A stretch of DNA of 64,000 nt. Source: Enoplolaimus lenunculus. Taxonomy: Eukaryota > Nematoda > Enoplea > Enoplida > Thoracostomopsidae. Made by a program: the position numbers and the translations under genes. The stretch spans positions 372,001 to 436,000 of the forward strand of contig JASANG010002792.1 of assembly GCA_030248215.1 (NCBI GenBank). The letters are read 5' to 3'. Shown in pieces: positions 52,101-62,389 of this stretch (position 1 is the stretch's first letter; every line of letters begins with the position of its first letter). The notes under the pieces were generated by a model. The model ran no database searches. It worked only from the letters and a program-made list of their open reading frames with translations, and had not been told where the DNA came from.

Positions 52101-54614
52101 AAACTGTAAGCTTCAATTTTTAACATTTCTGTTTATTGTTTCTACTGTTATTGGAAATCGTTAGTCTAGAGATAAATAATCTTTCTAAACAACGTTGTTA
52201 AAACGTGGCAAATAATGTAACAGTCTGATGACTCATAATATCTGGCATTGTGACCGAAATATACAGCAAAATGCGTCAGGGAATATACTTACTTCAGCGT
52301 CAATTCCATTAAGTCCACTTATTTGCATTATTGCCGTTTCAGTACTGTCTGGTGATAAATCAATATTCATTACATCATATCGTAGCAAGGCGGCATCAGA
52401 CTAAAATCGGAGAAAAACTGTGAAATTTTAGTCACATCTTGCTTTCACAATAGCCATCTTTTGTTACAAAACTGCATTTAAACACAAATGCAACAATATT
52501 CACAAACAGAAAAATAAAAACTTTAAATGCAATGAACTTTAATTTCTATTCCGCTCAAAACCAAGTATTATCAAAAATCAAAATCTTTCCGTTCATTATT
52601 TCGGAAAGATAAATGTGGTGTGTATATGACACCTTGAACGTACTTGTCTTGAGCTTTCGCTCATATCCCGCGCTTTTGAACTAACTCCTAGATTGAATGC
52701 TTTTTTAGCTGAAGAACATCTACAATCAGGACTTGTATCACTGTGAGCAAAGTGTGGAGCGGCCTGGTCGATGTCGTGACCCTGGCAATTGTCTGGTTCA
52801 GCAATTGCAAACTGTCGTGAAGATTGCGTGTGCTTTGCTTTCTTAAAATAATACTCGGAAGAGTTCACAAATGAATATAAGACAATTAAAAACGTCGCAT
52901 GAACAAACTGGCAATCATTTTTTGGTTCTGTGAAGCTAAACTATAAATGATGCAGAATTTTTATGCAACATATCACAAGTCTGATTAAAGTTAAATGTCA
53001 AAATTCATATTCCAATTCATTGTGCAATCGGAATCGGAACTCGTTTTGAATAGGAATTCTAGTCGGAATTGGAATTCCGGTTGCACTCTGACATTTTGAT
53101 ATATACGCATGCCAGGGTGCAAACGGAATTCCGATTTTAATTTACTGACGTATAATATTGAGCAAAGTCGAACATAATTATACACAAATTAACCCACTAC
53201 GGTTTCGCTAGTGCAGTTAACCTCTCAACATGACGAATTATCTCCACATTCCGACACCTGCCCCGCAAGAGCAAAAACAAGTCTAAACACAAATGGCAAA
53301 TTTGCAGAGTATATATGATACAAACCATGGCAGGGTGAAACCGGATATCTGGTTCTGGTTTACTCCCCGGTGAAACAACTATCTATCCGTTTCCGCTATC
53401 TATACAGCATAAAATTATCGGATATTACAGTTTTCCAATAATGGGCCATTGCAGTTTTTCGCAAGATTATATACTACTGCAAATCAGAGTGTTTCAGCTG
53501 TTTCAGTGGTGAATAAGAACAGAAACAAAAGTTTATTCATATTTGTGTAAGCTCTAAATGCAACTCAATTTCTTCCCACAGCCATATTCCATATCGCCCC
53601 AGCATTATTCACCAAGCAGTGTGGCTTCTCCAGTATTAACTGGATTGCGAAAATTAACTTTTCCAAACGAGTGAAAACCTTATTCAAAATGAGCAAACGA
53701 GTTACAAAAAGTGCAAATGTGCAGTACTTATTCTATTTTAAATACAATTCATACCATAACTACCTTTCTATGTTCGCTATAAATCTTTATAAATCGATCA
53801 GCAAAGAAAAACAGGTACACACCAGCGACTGCCATCCAAGCTTTTTGCAAATACGTATGGTGAGGATCTCTAAATTCATCCACGGCACCGAAAGCCTGCA
53901 GAAATTTAAAAAATCATGTAGGACCAATCAGTTTGATTGTACGCATTTGAACATTGCTGCTCATGATAATACGCATGCCAGGTTATAAAGAATATGGCGT
54001 TAGCTAATACGAAGGTGCGATTAATTTTGTTGCAACATAAAATATCATAAAATTTCACTTCACATTAGTGGCTTAATGGTCTGTTTGTTTACGACACCTT
54101 TTCCTTTGTACCATGGTTGGCACAATGATAAAAACATAATGAGAATTGTACCTGAGGCAGTAGGTGAAAAATAGCGCTGCCGCACAACGAGCCAACGCCA
54201 AGACCAACGAAGTATGTCAGAAGTTGGTAGTACAACTGTTTCTTCAATAACGGCATCAAAGCTATGCCAATAATGGCACTGAATGTTATGATCGTTACAA
54301 AGAGCAGACCATATCCCCAAACTAAAAACAAAATAATTTTTTTCATATGTATTCTATACATTAAAATATACTTATGTGTTTGCACTAAATAACATAACGT
54401 GCTAAATTTCTGCACTCCGGACCCAGGGCACCACAAAAACCCAAAAAATAATTAGTTCCGTATAGAATGAAGCATGAAGAGGTACAAATAGTATTAGTTG
54501 CCAACCTTCAAGTTGTGTGGGTTTTTCATTGACACTCATCGACATGTTCGATAAACCTGCGAACCCATGTGAAAAACACAGTTGCTCCCAATATGAACAG
54601 TTCTCCAGTAAAAA
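42920..54614 (-). CDS. ZIP metal transporter, SLC39A8/SLC39A14-like (LIV-1 subfamily), nine exons, 5' end incomplete
   Basis: Minus-strand exons 54614-54506, 54321-54152, 53895-53764, 52841-52644, 52400-52293, 50582-50217, 47499-47280, 45859-45672 and 43072-42920 join in phase to 547 residues and a TAA stop. Eight membrane spans are visible: two in exon 2 ([17 protein letters not shown], then the span ending FHLLPQ), one in exon 3 ([13 protein letters not shown]), two in exon 7, two in exon 8, one in exon 9. Exon 7 carries the metal site [14 protein letters not shown] and CEEFPHEL; Glu replaces the first His of the usual HEXXHE, as in ZIP8 and ZIP14, which also carry Fe, Mn and Cd. [11 protein letters not shown] and VPEMN follow the family. 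The loop between spans 3 and 4 (exons 4-6, 224 residues) is long, with some His and Cys. The GTTGGC donor of exon 1 is weak. Exon 1 might instead begin at 54655, and the signal peptide was not found. Confidence 0.9.
43100..43209. repeat. (TA)n microsatellite next to the ZIP last-exon acceptor
   Basis: About 92 bp of uninterrupted TA then a short GCATATATATAATATATAC tail. In the minus-strand transcript it ends about 27 nt upstream of the last exon, just before the pyrimidine tract. Confidence 0.95.
44426..44742. mobile_element. hAT-like CCGGATA-type MITE, 317 bp, in ZIP intron 8
   Basis: The left end TAGGGTTCAACCGGATACC and the right end GCCGGATATCCAATTGAATCCA are flanked by TTACATAT and TTACATAC (7 of 8). 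Upstream, 43905-44220 holds decayed TTAGGC-like words without clear ends. Confidence 0.65.
46009..46393. mobile_element. hAT-like MITE with CAGCGATGGG ends, 385 bp, in ZIP intron 7
   Basis: Ends CAGCGATGGGAGTGTCGGTC and the complement of CTAGACCGCCCATCCCTG. Flanks CCTCGTGG and CCTAATAG match at 5 of 8. GGTCTCGG and TCTCAG words repeat inside, with the complement AACCGAGACC. Confidence 0.6.
46972..47052. mobile_element. Miniature 81-bp hAT-like MITE, in ZIP intron 7
   Basis: Ends CAGGATGCGACCGGATA and the complement of TATCCGGTCGCACCCTG, flanked by GTCCTGTG and GTACTGTG (7 of 8). It is almost only the two ends plus GCCGGAGCCGGATA units. Confidence 0.85.
47500..50216 (-). other. ZIP intron 6
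   Basis: About 2.7 kb. I found no exon that would fit phase 0 between exons 6 and 7. Around 48480-48600 is a GCGGGTA-rich patch of possible MITE origin. Otherwise nothing recognised. Confidence 0.4.
50700..50954 (+). mobile_element. hAT-like CCGG-rich MITE, 255 bp, in ZIP intron 5
   Basis: Begins CAGGGTGGAACCGGAATTTT and ends GTAATTCCGGTAGTTCCCTG, flanked by CTCAGAGT and CTCACAGT (7 of 8). The interior matches the 26885 copy closely, including AAAATACAACAGATAAAGTG. Confidence 0.8.
53018..53400. mobile_element. Cluster of decayed CCGG-type MITE ends, in ZIP intron 3
   Basis: 53018-53090 runs from ATTGTGCAATCGGAATCGG to GGAATTCCGGTTGCACTCTG. A second left end, CAGGGTGCAAACGGAATTCC, starts at 53113, and a third, CAGGGTGAAACCGGATATC, at 53331. 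Partners and target duplications could not be fixed. Confidence 0.5.
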
Positions 54615-55124
54615 CTGCATAATTAACGGTATATAGTTAAACGAAATAGACAAACCTAAAATAAATATAACTTTTCGGTCAAACAAAAATATACCACATG
54701 ACAAGCTGAAAAGCACAAGAAATATTATAATGAAACAGATGAAACAAACGCCAAAAATTACATCTTAAACACTCCCAACTAGTTTTGAAACTAGCTACGT
54801 AAAATCCTATGAACAACTTTCGTATTATACCAACTAAATAATGACAAACAGCGATGGGAGAAAATATTGCTACATGCTTTCGTCGAACGTGTCGGTGAGT
54901 CCATTTGAATTAAACAAACAATTGGTCTTTAAATATTCTTTCCATTTCTCATATGCACGCTGTAGTTTTCTTTTGCCCGACAATTTCTAAACAGTGAACA
55001 ATCAGATTCAGCTGATGCCAAATATCCATAACGATGAAGTTGCTACACAACAATTGTTGTATAGTATAAAACTTTTACTAGTACCGTTTAGATTAATAAT
55101 ATGCCACTTATTATACTGTTCCGG

Positions 55125-55270
55125 TAGCCAAGGCGGTTCCAGGGAGCCTCAGCCCCCCTGTGGAAATATTTTCACCCCCTAGAAAATTTTCAACCTTGCT
55201 CGTACGTCAGCAAGAACCCTTGTGTGCCCCTCCTGAAAAAATTTTAAGCTCCCCTTATCAATGTGAGTTA
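55125..55270 (+). repeat. Dispersed repeat with AAAATTTTCAACCTTG core, copy 2
   Basis: Contains CCTCAGCCCCCCTGTGGAAA, CCCCCTAGAAAATTTTCAAC and GTGCCCCTCCTGAAAAAATT, in the same order as the copies at 20760 and 63590. The surrounding 54660-55490 shows no gene. Confidence 0.6.
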
Positions 55271-55492
55271 GCTACGAACGTTTCAGCGAGCAAGTTGTAA
55301 CAAACAATGAAGTATGAAAGTTCAAAAGATTTTTTCTTTTTCTGTGAATACAAGGGAGGTGTTTAAATATTCACTGGGCTTTCTAAACTTTTATAGAAAA
55401 GATGTTGAATGCATCGGAAATTAGGGTGAATTTATGTAATTTTGACTTCATATCGAATAATTGTAGCATATCTGCAATAAAAATCTGTGAGC

Positions 55493-55653
55493 GGCCCATG
55501 TATAGAACAGGGCCGGACCACTAGTATAAGCATATTCCTAAGCCTAAACCGAAGCATAAGCCTAAGCCTAAGCAAACAAATTAGTCTAAAGCATAAACTG
55601 ACTTTATTATAGCCCCTCCGGGAAACGATCCGGCCCTGTTCTATACATGGGCC
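55493..55653 (+). mobile_element. TTAGGC-bearing MITE, 161 bp
   Basis: Long terminal repeats: GGCCCATGTATAGAACAGGG and the complement of CCCTGTTCTATACATGGGCC match perfectly over 20 bp. The interior has CCTAAGCCTAAGC. The flanks do not match, so one border may have been altered by the A+C-rich sequence that follows. Confidence 0.75.
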
Positions 55654-56048
55654 CAGAAACGGAAACGAACGCCGATTGTTACAGGAAACGGAAATAGATA
55701 TCCAGTTTCACCGATAGCGAGTAACCGATTGCTTTAAAGAGCTCTCAATATCTCATCAGCTAAATCCGCACAACAACCTGATGCATAGTCAACTTTATTG
55801 TGTGCCCAGCATACAGAAACGCGTTCGCAAACGCCCAACGGATAATTAGTGCTGTTTTGGTATTTTAAATGGTCTAATGAGGTACCTAGTACTCACAGAG
55901 TGAAGTTCAGGTAAATTTTTCCCTTCAACGCAGCCGTAATTTTTATGCTCTAAAAGTTTGGTTTCTGGAGTCTGAAAATACATATTTTGCGTTGCGTCTT
56001 ATATATAAGTATTTTTGGGGCAGTGGAAAGTGTAAGATTTGTTTCTAC

Positions 56049-56147
56049 AATGGGGCTATATATAGACCGCATGATTTTTATTGTAAGAAGTATAGAATTT
56101 TGCTTGTGCTGTGGTAAACCATGAACAAAAAGTTGTTCTCCAGACTG
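56049..56147 (-). CDS. Tentative upstream exon of the ZIP gene ectodomain
   Basis: The minus strand reads QSGEQLFVHGLPQHKQN between an ATCAG acceptor and a GTAGAA donor, phase 0 at both ends, compatible with exon 1 at 54614. The S-G-E-x-L-F-x-x-H-G-L pattern resembles the extracellular part of LIV-1 transporters just before the first span. It lacks the cysteine expected upstream, and no signal-peptide exon was found. An alternative is chance similarity, with exon 1 of the ZIP gene starting at 54655. Confidence 0.3.
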
Positions 56148-56516
56148 CTGATCCAATTGAAATGAGTATCAAAGTTCACTGTGTTACATTTGGAGGTCCC
56201 ATCGAGATTATTGTTTTTACAGTGGCTTGAAATTAAAAGTAGCAAGTGAAATTTGATAAACGGTTTCAGCTTTATAAAAACTAAAGCACTGTATTGATCA
56301 TAAATGAAAGGCACGTTGCAACTGTTCCACTTAAACCCAGAGATATTTTGCTTGCAGCGGCTATTTTTCTTCTCAATTGTAGGCATTGGCTTAAAAAATA
56401 AAACAAAGAACACTTAGGTAGATCCTGTTTTACACATTAAACATCTGAAGCAGACGTTTTACTTTTGTTTGAAGATTATTGTATTCTCGTTCTTTTTCGA
56501 TCAGAGAACAGGGAAT

Positions 56517-56914
56517 CAGGGTGCAACCGGAATTCCGGTTCCGGTAATGAATCCGGTATTTATTCACCGGAATTTTCCGCTATTTTTGGGATCAAAACTT
56601 TTTCTCATTCGAAAGTTTAAGTAAAAGTAGCGCATATTATTTTAATTTATTTTCTAAAATTGTCTGAGCGTGTATTGCCAAAGTTTTCAATTTGTGCCAT
56701 ACTTCACATTTTATCATACGTTCCAGATACTGCAATTGATTCAGGATTTTGGGATCCTAAATGATGTTTTTAGACAATTAAGGGCGATAAAATAGCGTTA
56801 AATATGAATTTTTCGGCAATAAGTATTTTTTGTTTCGTGCTTCCGGCTCCTGTTCCGGTATTTTTTGGCAGTCTGGTTCCGGTTCCAGTATTTTATAATT
56901 CCGGTTGCACCCTG
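56517..56914 (+). mobile_element. hAT-like CCGG-rich MITE, 398 bp, best full-length copy
   Basis: Ends CAGGGTGCAACCGGAATT and the exact complement AATTCCGGTTGCACCCTG, flanked by CAGGGAAT and CAGAGAAT (7 of 8). It defines the family: CCGGTTCCGG units near both ends and an A+T-rich middle with no ORF. Confidence 0.9.
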
Positions 56915-57109
56915 CAGAGAATATACAATCCTGCTGTAGAGACCGCAGTGAAAATCAAAGCTTAGTTTACAAAATAACGGAATTTCTGGCATTTGTATAG
57001 AAATAAAAGCAGTAATGGAAATGGATATCCAAATGGTTGATAGAAGTTTAATCCTAAGAATCCGATACAAGTCTGGCTGCCATTTGACTGGGCCGGTTTT
57101 CACCAATGC

Positions 57110-58228
57110 TTGTCACAGCGAAATTTCTTGAATCACAACAAGAATTATAATATGCAGCAACTGAAAACCATTTTGCATATCACACAAACCAACGCTTTGT
57201 GAACTGTAGTGCAGAGCCAGGATGCGCAATCTTGGGCCCCTGCTGAACATAAAAGGAGCTTTAAGCGCAAATCTGTTACTAAAAGCAGGGGACAGTTTTC
57301 ATTGAATAAATGTCAGTCTCCTGGACCGATACATTGGGTACAACTAAAAGTGTAAAAAGTTTTAATGCAGAAAGGGGGGAAGTAACATACCACTGCCCCA
57401 GAATTGACCCCCATACAAGATCATACTCACATAAGATGCCAAGCAGCACTTGGTTGTATATGGTGCGAGATGAAAAGGCCTCCGACCCTAGAGAACTAGT
57501 CCAAATCCTAGATTAGAATTAAATTTTAAATCAAACAAAAAGTATTCGTGCAACAAATGGCAAAAGGTAAACAGCGATTTGATGCTTTTAATTTGGTACA
57601 CATTTGCATTTCGGTTCATTCTACTTTGACCCGTTTTCTGCTGGATTCAGATAAAGTAGGTTTTAGGTTTTAGAATATTTTTCTTAGGCTTAGACTTTGT
57701 CTTATCTTCACGCGGAGGATTAGCCTTCGGAATATGTTTAAACTATTGTTAATAGATTCCTCGAAGAAACATTGTCCAACATTTGCATGTTGCATATCAT
57801 GGCATGCAAGCGTTGTGTGTTGTTTCAAGCGCTGTCAGAACCGCGTGAATCTTTCAGCAGTCAAGATTCGCTGCGCATATGAAGTAATGCCACGAAATTT
57901 GGTGTCATGTTTAATTTTACTTACTAAAACGGTCAATTATCGTTTTTTAATCGTTTTAAAACGCCGTAAATTGTTGATTAATTCGAAAGATTTTTAGCGC
58001 CCAGCATGACATCCATCCAGCTACTGTATTTCATAAAGTTCCCGAAGTTTCTGCGTATGTACGCAACGGTTGTTTTTATATCTGTTTTTCTGCAAATTAT
58101 CACTTTAATCTTGCTGACGGTTCAATTTTAATGGCTAGAAAGAAGGCGTAACAAAGAACTATAAAAATCTTTCTTTGAACGCTGGACTTAGCCGAAATCT
58201 AAATTTTGTTTTTGGAACGACACACACC
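57110..58228. other. Gene-free stretch
   Basis: A short ATG-initiated ORF (57310-57516, 68 aa) has no supporting context. Around 57655-57735 are TTAGGCTTAG words from a decayed TTAGGC-bearing MITE. Nothing else recognised. Confidence 0.35.
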
Positions 58229-58435
58229 AATGCATAGGACAGGGTCATAACAGTAGTATAACCATATTCCTAAACGTAAACCTAACCGTAAGTCAAAGCG
58301 TACGAACGAGCTTATATCAATGACTAAGCCTAAAGCTTAAGAATAAGCAAACAACACTCTAAACTTAAGCTTACTCTACTGCACTTCCGCAGTAAAACGT
58401 TCCGTCCGTGATCTTATTAACACGGGTCATGGATT
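58229..58435 (+). mobile_element. Decayed TTAGGC-bearing MITE
   Basis: Starts near AATGCATAGGACAGGGTC and ends near GATCTTATTAACACGGGTCA. The interior CATATTCCTAAACGTAAACC and TAAGCTTACTCTACTGCACT match the 59208 copy. Terminal repeats are too worn for a target duplication. Confidence 0.55.
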
Positions 58436-58844
58436 TGCATCTGTCGCACGTATGGCTAGCGAAATTTATTCATACATAAAAGACTACTGTTGATCCATTC
58501 AGCCTGTCCTGGGATCACACGGTAGCACACAAAAGTACCAAGCGAACCTATTTTGTACCGCGACTAATATTTTTCTGTTGTGACAAAGTCTAAAGAGCCT
58601 TTAGACGTACTTAGGGAGGAATTACGGAATACACAATGATGGAAGGAGAGGCTGCACAAACTCGGATCGCCACTCACCAAACAATCAAGGATTCACTGAG
58701 CGTCCAGCGTGCAGTTATAGTTGTGAAACGTTTTTGTTCTGTTTAAGTTGTCCCGTTACTTTTGAGGATGTACCTGCCAACTAAATTGTAAAGGGTGACA
58801 AAAATGTTTCGTCGCGAACTCCATTTCATATTTCTCGGTGCGTT

Positions 58845-58930
58845 ACAGATTTATTTAAATTCGGCTCCGGCTCTGGCAAATTGTCCTGATCTCCGGACCG
58901 GCTATCGTTCACTCCCTGTTACACCCTGAC
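58845..58930 (+). mobile_element. 3' fragment of hAT-like CCGG-rich MITE
   Basis: Contains TTCGGCTCCGGCTCTGGC, CTCCGGACCGGC and the terminal CCCTGTTACACCCTG. The left end was not found. Confidence 0.45.
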
Positions 58931-59207
58931 AGCAATTAGAAGAGGAAGTATGTAATTTTATACAAATAATTTACGCCCACGCTGAGATAATTTCGATGAC
59001 CCAGTGATACACCGTCGCTGTGCAGAACAAAATATCATTCAGTTCGTGAATTTGAAAAACTTTTGAATTGAATTTACTTGAACAGTTCACAATTTACGTA
59101 CAGTTTGCAATCATTTATTATTTAAATAGCAATATTTTTCTGCTGCAAATAAACTTGGTTAAACTTTATGTACTGACCAATTTCAACGTGATTCTTTACA
59201 ATCGACC

Positions 59208-59361
59208 GGGCCAATGTAAAGAACAGTGGCGGAACAGTATTATAAGCATATTCCTAAGCCTAAGGCTAAGTCTAAGTCAACCAAAAAATTAGTTTAACGC
59301 TTGAGCTTACTGTATTGCAGTCACACAGAAAAACGTTCCGCCCCTGATCTTTACATGGGCC
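59208..59361 (+). mobile_element. TTAGGC-bearing MITE, 153 bp, with target duplication
   Basis: Ends GGCCAATGTAAAGAACAG and the complement of CTGATCTTTACATGGGCC, flanked by ATCGACCG and ATCTACCG (7 of 8). The interior has CCTAAGCCTAAGGCTAAG. Confidence 0.8.
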
Positions 59362-60958
59362 ATCTACCGTAAGACAATTGCTGATTATACTGACAGCTGC
59401 CCTGGCCCTCTTGTTCCTTTGTGAACAAATTAAAAAAATGATTGAGTCACAACAGCATTCTCTTCATTCGGAGAGCAGCATTTGTTTCTTAAAGGTTCGA
59501 AAGACCAATCTTAAGATTACAGTGAACCCTCATGCAAGGATTGCTCTGATAAGAACTTTTCAAAAATTAGGACATTTCAGAAGAACTAAGCTATCTGAAT
59601 TCTGTAGCTTTGAGCCTGCCTCTTAGGAATGTAACCGTCGTTTGCATGTGCATAAAAGACGATATCGAACATTGTTCGCTGGTACCGTGCAGCTGATAAA
59701 CCTTAATCTCATTTTGAGCCGTTTAGAACGCCGTCCACTATGAACAAGAACACTATAAAACCTCGGCAAACGCGTAGGAGGCAACTAATTTGATTGAAGA
59801 TTCAATGATACGTCCAAACCACACATCCTAGTCGAAACATAAAGGTTAATCGCTCGAGCGATTTGAAAAAACTATTGCAAGGACGAAAACAGTTGCCGTA
59901 AAACAGCAATCATCAAGTTTTGGCGTAAAATATTTGTAAGAAATTGTCGTTGTAAAACAGCTAAAAGGTTTTTAATGTCGCTCCTATCGATTCGCAATAG
60001 AACAAAATTAAACTAAAAGTTTGTAAATTTTGGTAAATTTAATAATTTTTAGATTTATCGGATAAACATGTATGGCTTTAGAGAGTTGTATTTGTCATGG
60101 GCGTCGGCAGTTGCGGGACAGTATGTGCAGTCGCACAGCACTGTGTTCCCAGGCTGTTTTTAAGTAGGGAGGTATATAGAGCAAAAAAATTGGGTTACTG
60201 GAAGCTGAACCAGATGATTTAAAATTTTCTGCACTGGACCGCTCTAATGCAACCACCGACAGCCTCTAAGGCTTTTTTTCTTCTTACAACGATCACTGGA
60301 GACCGCCGAAAAATTGTATTCAATTTGCTGTCATTGTGTTTTGCACAACTAAAAATTTTCGTCTAAGAGCAAGCAGCATTGCTGAAATTTTAAATAACCG
60401 TAAAAAACAGTAAGATGGATTAAAAATGTAACCGCAACCAGGCCAGGTGGTCGTTTTTGTATCTTGATTGTAAATATTAAAATGTATTAAATTTATTCGC
60501 CGCATGCGGCACGTTTAGGCGTCGATTTACACGCCGAAAAGTATTTCAATCAGCCATGGCGTATTTTCGAAAGCATTACAACCGCTTAAATGTCAAGTTT
60601 GAAATTATGAGCATCACTATTGACTTAGGTTGTAAACGTTTTGCTAGGAATATAGGTTTTTACTCCAGAAGGCATGCTGATGTGTTCTTACCAGCTCTGT
60701 ATATACTGTAAAAGTGCTTTAGACGCTATTTTTTATTCAATTTTATAGAACTGTGTTGAGTTTTACATGTTTAAGCAGAATTAAAGCGTCAAACCCGTCT
60801 ATATTGTTTTATCTCGGAAATTTTCGAAAATCTGTTCAGTTGCCAACGCATGTACCAATAACATTGCATTTCAGAATTAAGAGATATGCTCAATCAAGTG
60901 CCTTTTTAGTACACCTGAAAAAATAAATATTTCGCAACTGGTTTGAAAACAACACAAA
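59362..60958. other. Upstream region of the Kv channel gene
   Basis: No other gene or element. The open frame at 59378-59626 begins with TTG, not ATG, and is not supported. The promoter of the Kv gene should lie here but I see no diagnostic motif. Confidence 0.35.
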
Positions 60959-61633
60959 ATGGCTGATTTTGAAGCATCAGGCAAACCGATCAAAGAAAAA
61001 CGCGTAGTAATTGTCGAGCAAAACGGCAACAAAAATCTACCGCGGTCCGTGAGCTCAAACTCGGTTCTAACTCTTACCGCAACAAATAAAGACGCTTCGG
61101 CAACGATTAATGCGCGTTCAACGCTTGCCGCAACCTGTAAAAAGCCAAATAGTTCAGATACGGTTCACTTAGGCTCGTCGGACCGAATAGAAAAATTTGA
61201 CGAAAAAGCAAGTGACCAAAACAGCGAAGATAATGACGACTACGGGTACACAGGTGTGTTACGGTTAAATGTTGGGGGTACCATGTTTGTATTCAGACGT
61301 CGCTCAATACTTAAACGACCAAATACACGTTTATATGAGCTGCTGAATGCGGTTGGAGAAGATGAAGCGTTGAATCAAAGTTCAGTTTCAACAATAGTTG
61401 ACGAGTATTGGGCTGAAAGTGACGTTTACTTTTTTGACCGGTGTCCAGAAATGTTCGCACCGATTGCGTCATATTACAGGACCGGGTTTTTGCATAAACC
61501 CGAATATTTGTGTAATATTATTTTTCGAAACGAGCTCAGTTACTGGGGGATCAGCCCGGAATGCATCATGAACTGCTGTGATGCAGCACGGCTGCTGAAA
61601 CATTTGTCCGAAACGTACGTTACGAAAATGAAG
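60959..61633 (+). CDS. Voltage-gated potassium channel, first coding exon (T1 domain), partial
   Basis: ATG at 60959; the exon ends in phase 0 at AAG/GTGAGC (225 codons), and reading on gives a stop within a few codons, so splicing is expected. Residues 1-98 are polar, Ser/Thr/Asn-rich and likely disordered. Residues 99-210 are a T1 tetramerisation (BTB) domain: LRLNVGGT (101-108), YFFDR (157-161), YYRTGFLH (172-179). His179, Cys185, Cys206 and Cys207 fit H-x5-C-x20-C-C exactly, the intersubunit zinc site of Kv2, Kv3 and Kv4 (absent in Kv1). So this is a non-Shaker Kv subunit; the subclass cannot be set without the membrane part, which is not in the remaining 2.4 kb and must lie beyond the window. 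FDRCPEMFAPI replaces the usual FDRHPGVF, a diverged feature. Confidence 0.9.
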
Positions 61634-61692
61634 GTGAGCTACGATGTTTAAATATACAAATAAATATTGAATATATTTATATAGATATATAT

Positions 61693-61765
61693 CACGGTAC
61701 CACCGGAATTATAATATACCGGAACCGGAAAGTTAAAAAAATACCGGAACCGAAACTACAAAATA
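61693..61765 (-). mobile_element. Fragment of hAT-like CCGG-rich MITE, in Kv intron 1
   Basis: Begins CACGGTACCACCGGAATTAT, then TACCGGAACCGGAAAGT and ATACCGGAACCG, which is the complement of the right end of the 56517 copy. The other end was not found. 61770-62390 holds nothing else recognised. Confidence 0.55.
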
Positions 61766-62389
61766 CTTGGTAATACTGAAAAATTTAGTTTGAAGTTATT
61801 TTATCGCTTTTAATGGGAAATTAGTTTACGTCGTGCATTCTAGTTTTATTTTGAATAGTCCGAAAATTCGCTTAGAATTTCGTGTTTAATGGAAAATTTT
61901 AAACGTTACTGGCATTAATCGAAAGAAAACGAGCGAACCTTCTGAATGATCGTAAAACATGTTTCAGTCTTAGTCAATTTGTGTATCGTTGAAATTTACC
62001 TTGTTGTGAGATTAAAAGTTTAAAACATTAAGCGTGGATTTGTATTCAATTAAACACATAATATATTCGTATACGACGATTCATTTCACAAAGCCAAACG
62101 ATTTGCGCAGAGTAAAATGCGACTGGTTTAAGCGTTTATGAGCATAAAATTGGTTTTCCAGACAAATATTTTCTATGATAAAATTCAAATGCATCAAGTC
62201 TATCAATGAATATTTCATGAGTTTTAAACGTAATTAAACACTCTTGTTAATATACAAAATAATTTGCGTACGCTTTATAGACAGTTTAGAAAATCACACC
62301 AAAGCTTGTTTTCATGCGTATCCTACTTTGAACTCCATTTTCAAAGTTGAGCTATATCCGATGTTAACTTTGCGTTGGGGTTTTAAAAT

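Noticed and set aside
53671-53988. A 105-aa plus-strand ORF
   Set aside because: It overlaps ZIP exon 3 on the other strand and has no coding features of its own.
57310-57516. A 68-aa ATG-initiated ORF
   Set aside because: No family similarity, no splice partners, no signal or promoter context; random ORFs of this size are expected.
59378-59626. Small secreted protein from a hydrophobic ORF
   Set aside because: It starts with TTG, has no ATG before the hydrophobic part, and shows no splice or poly(A) context.
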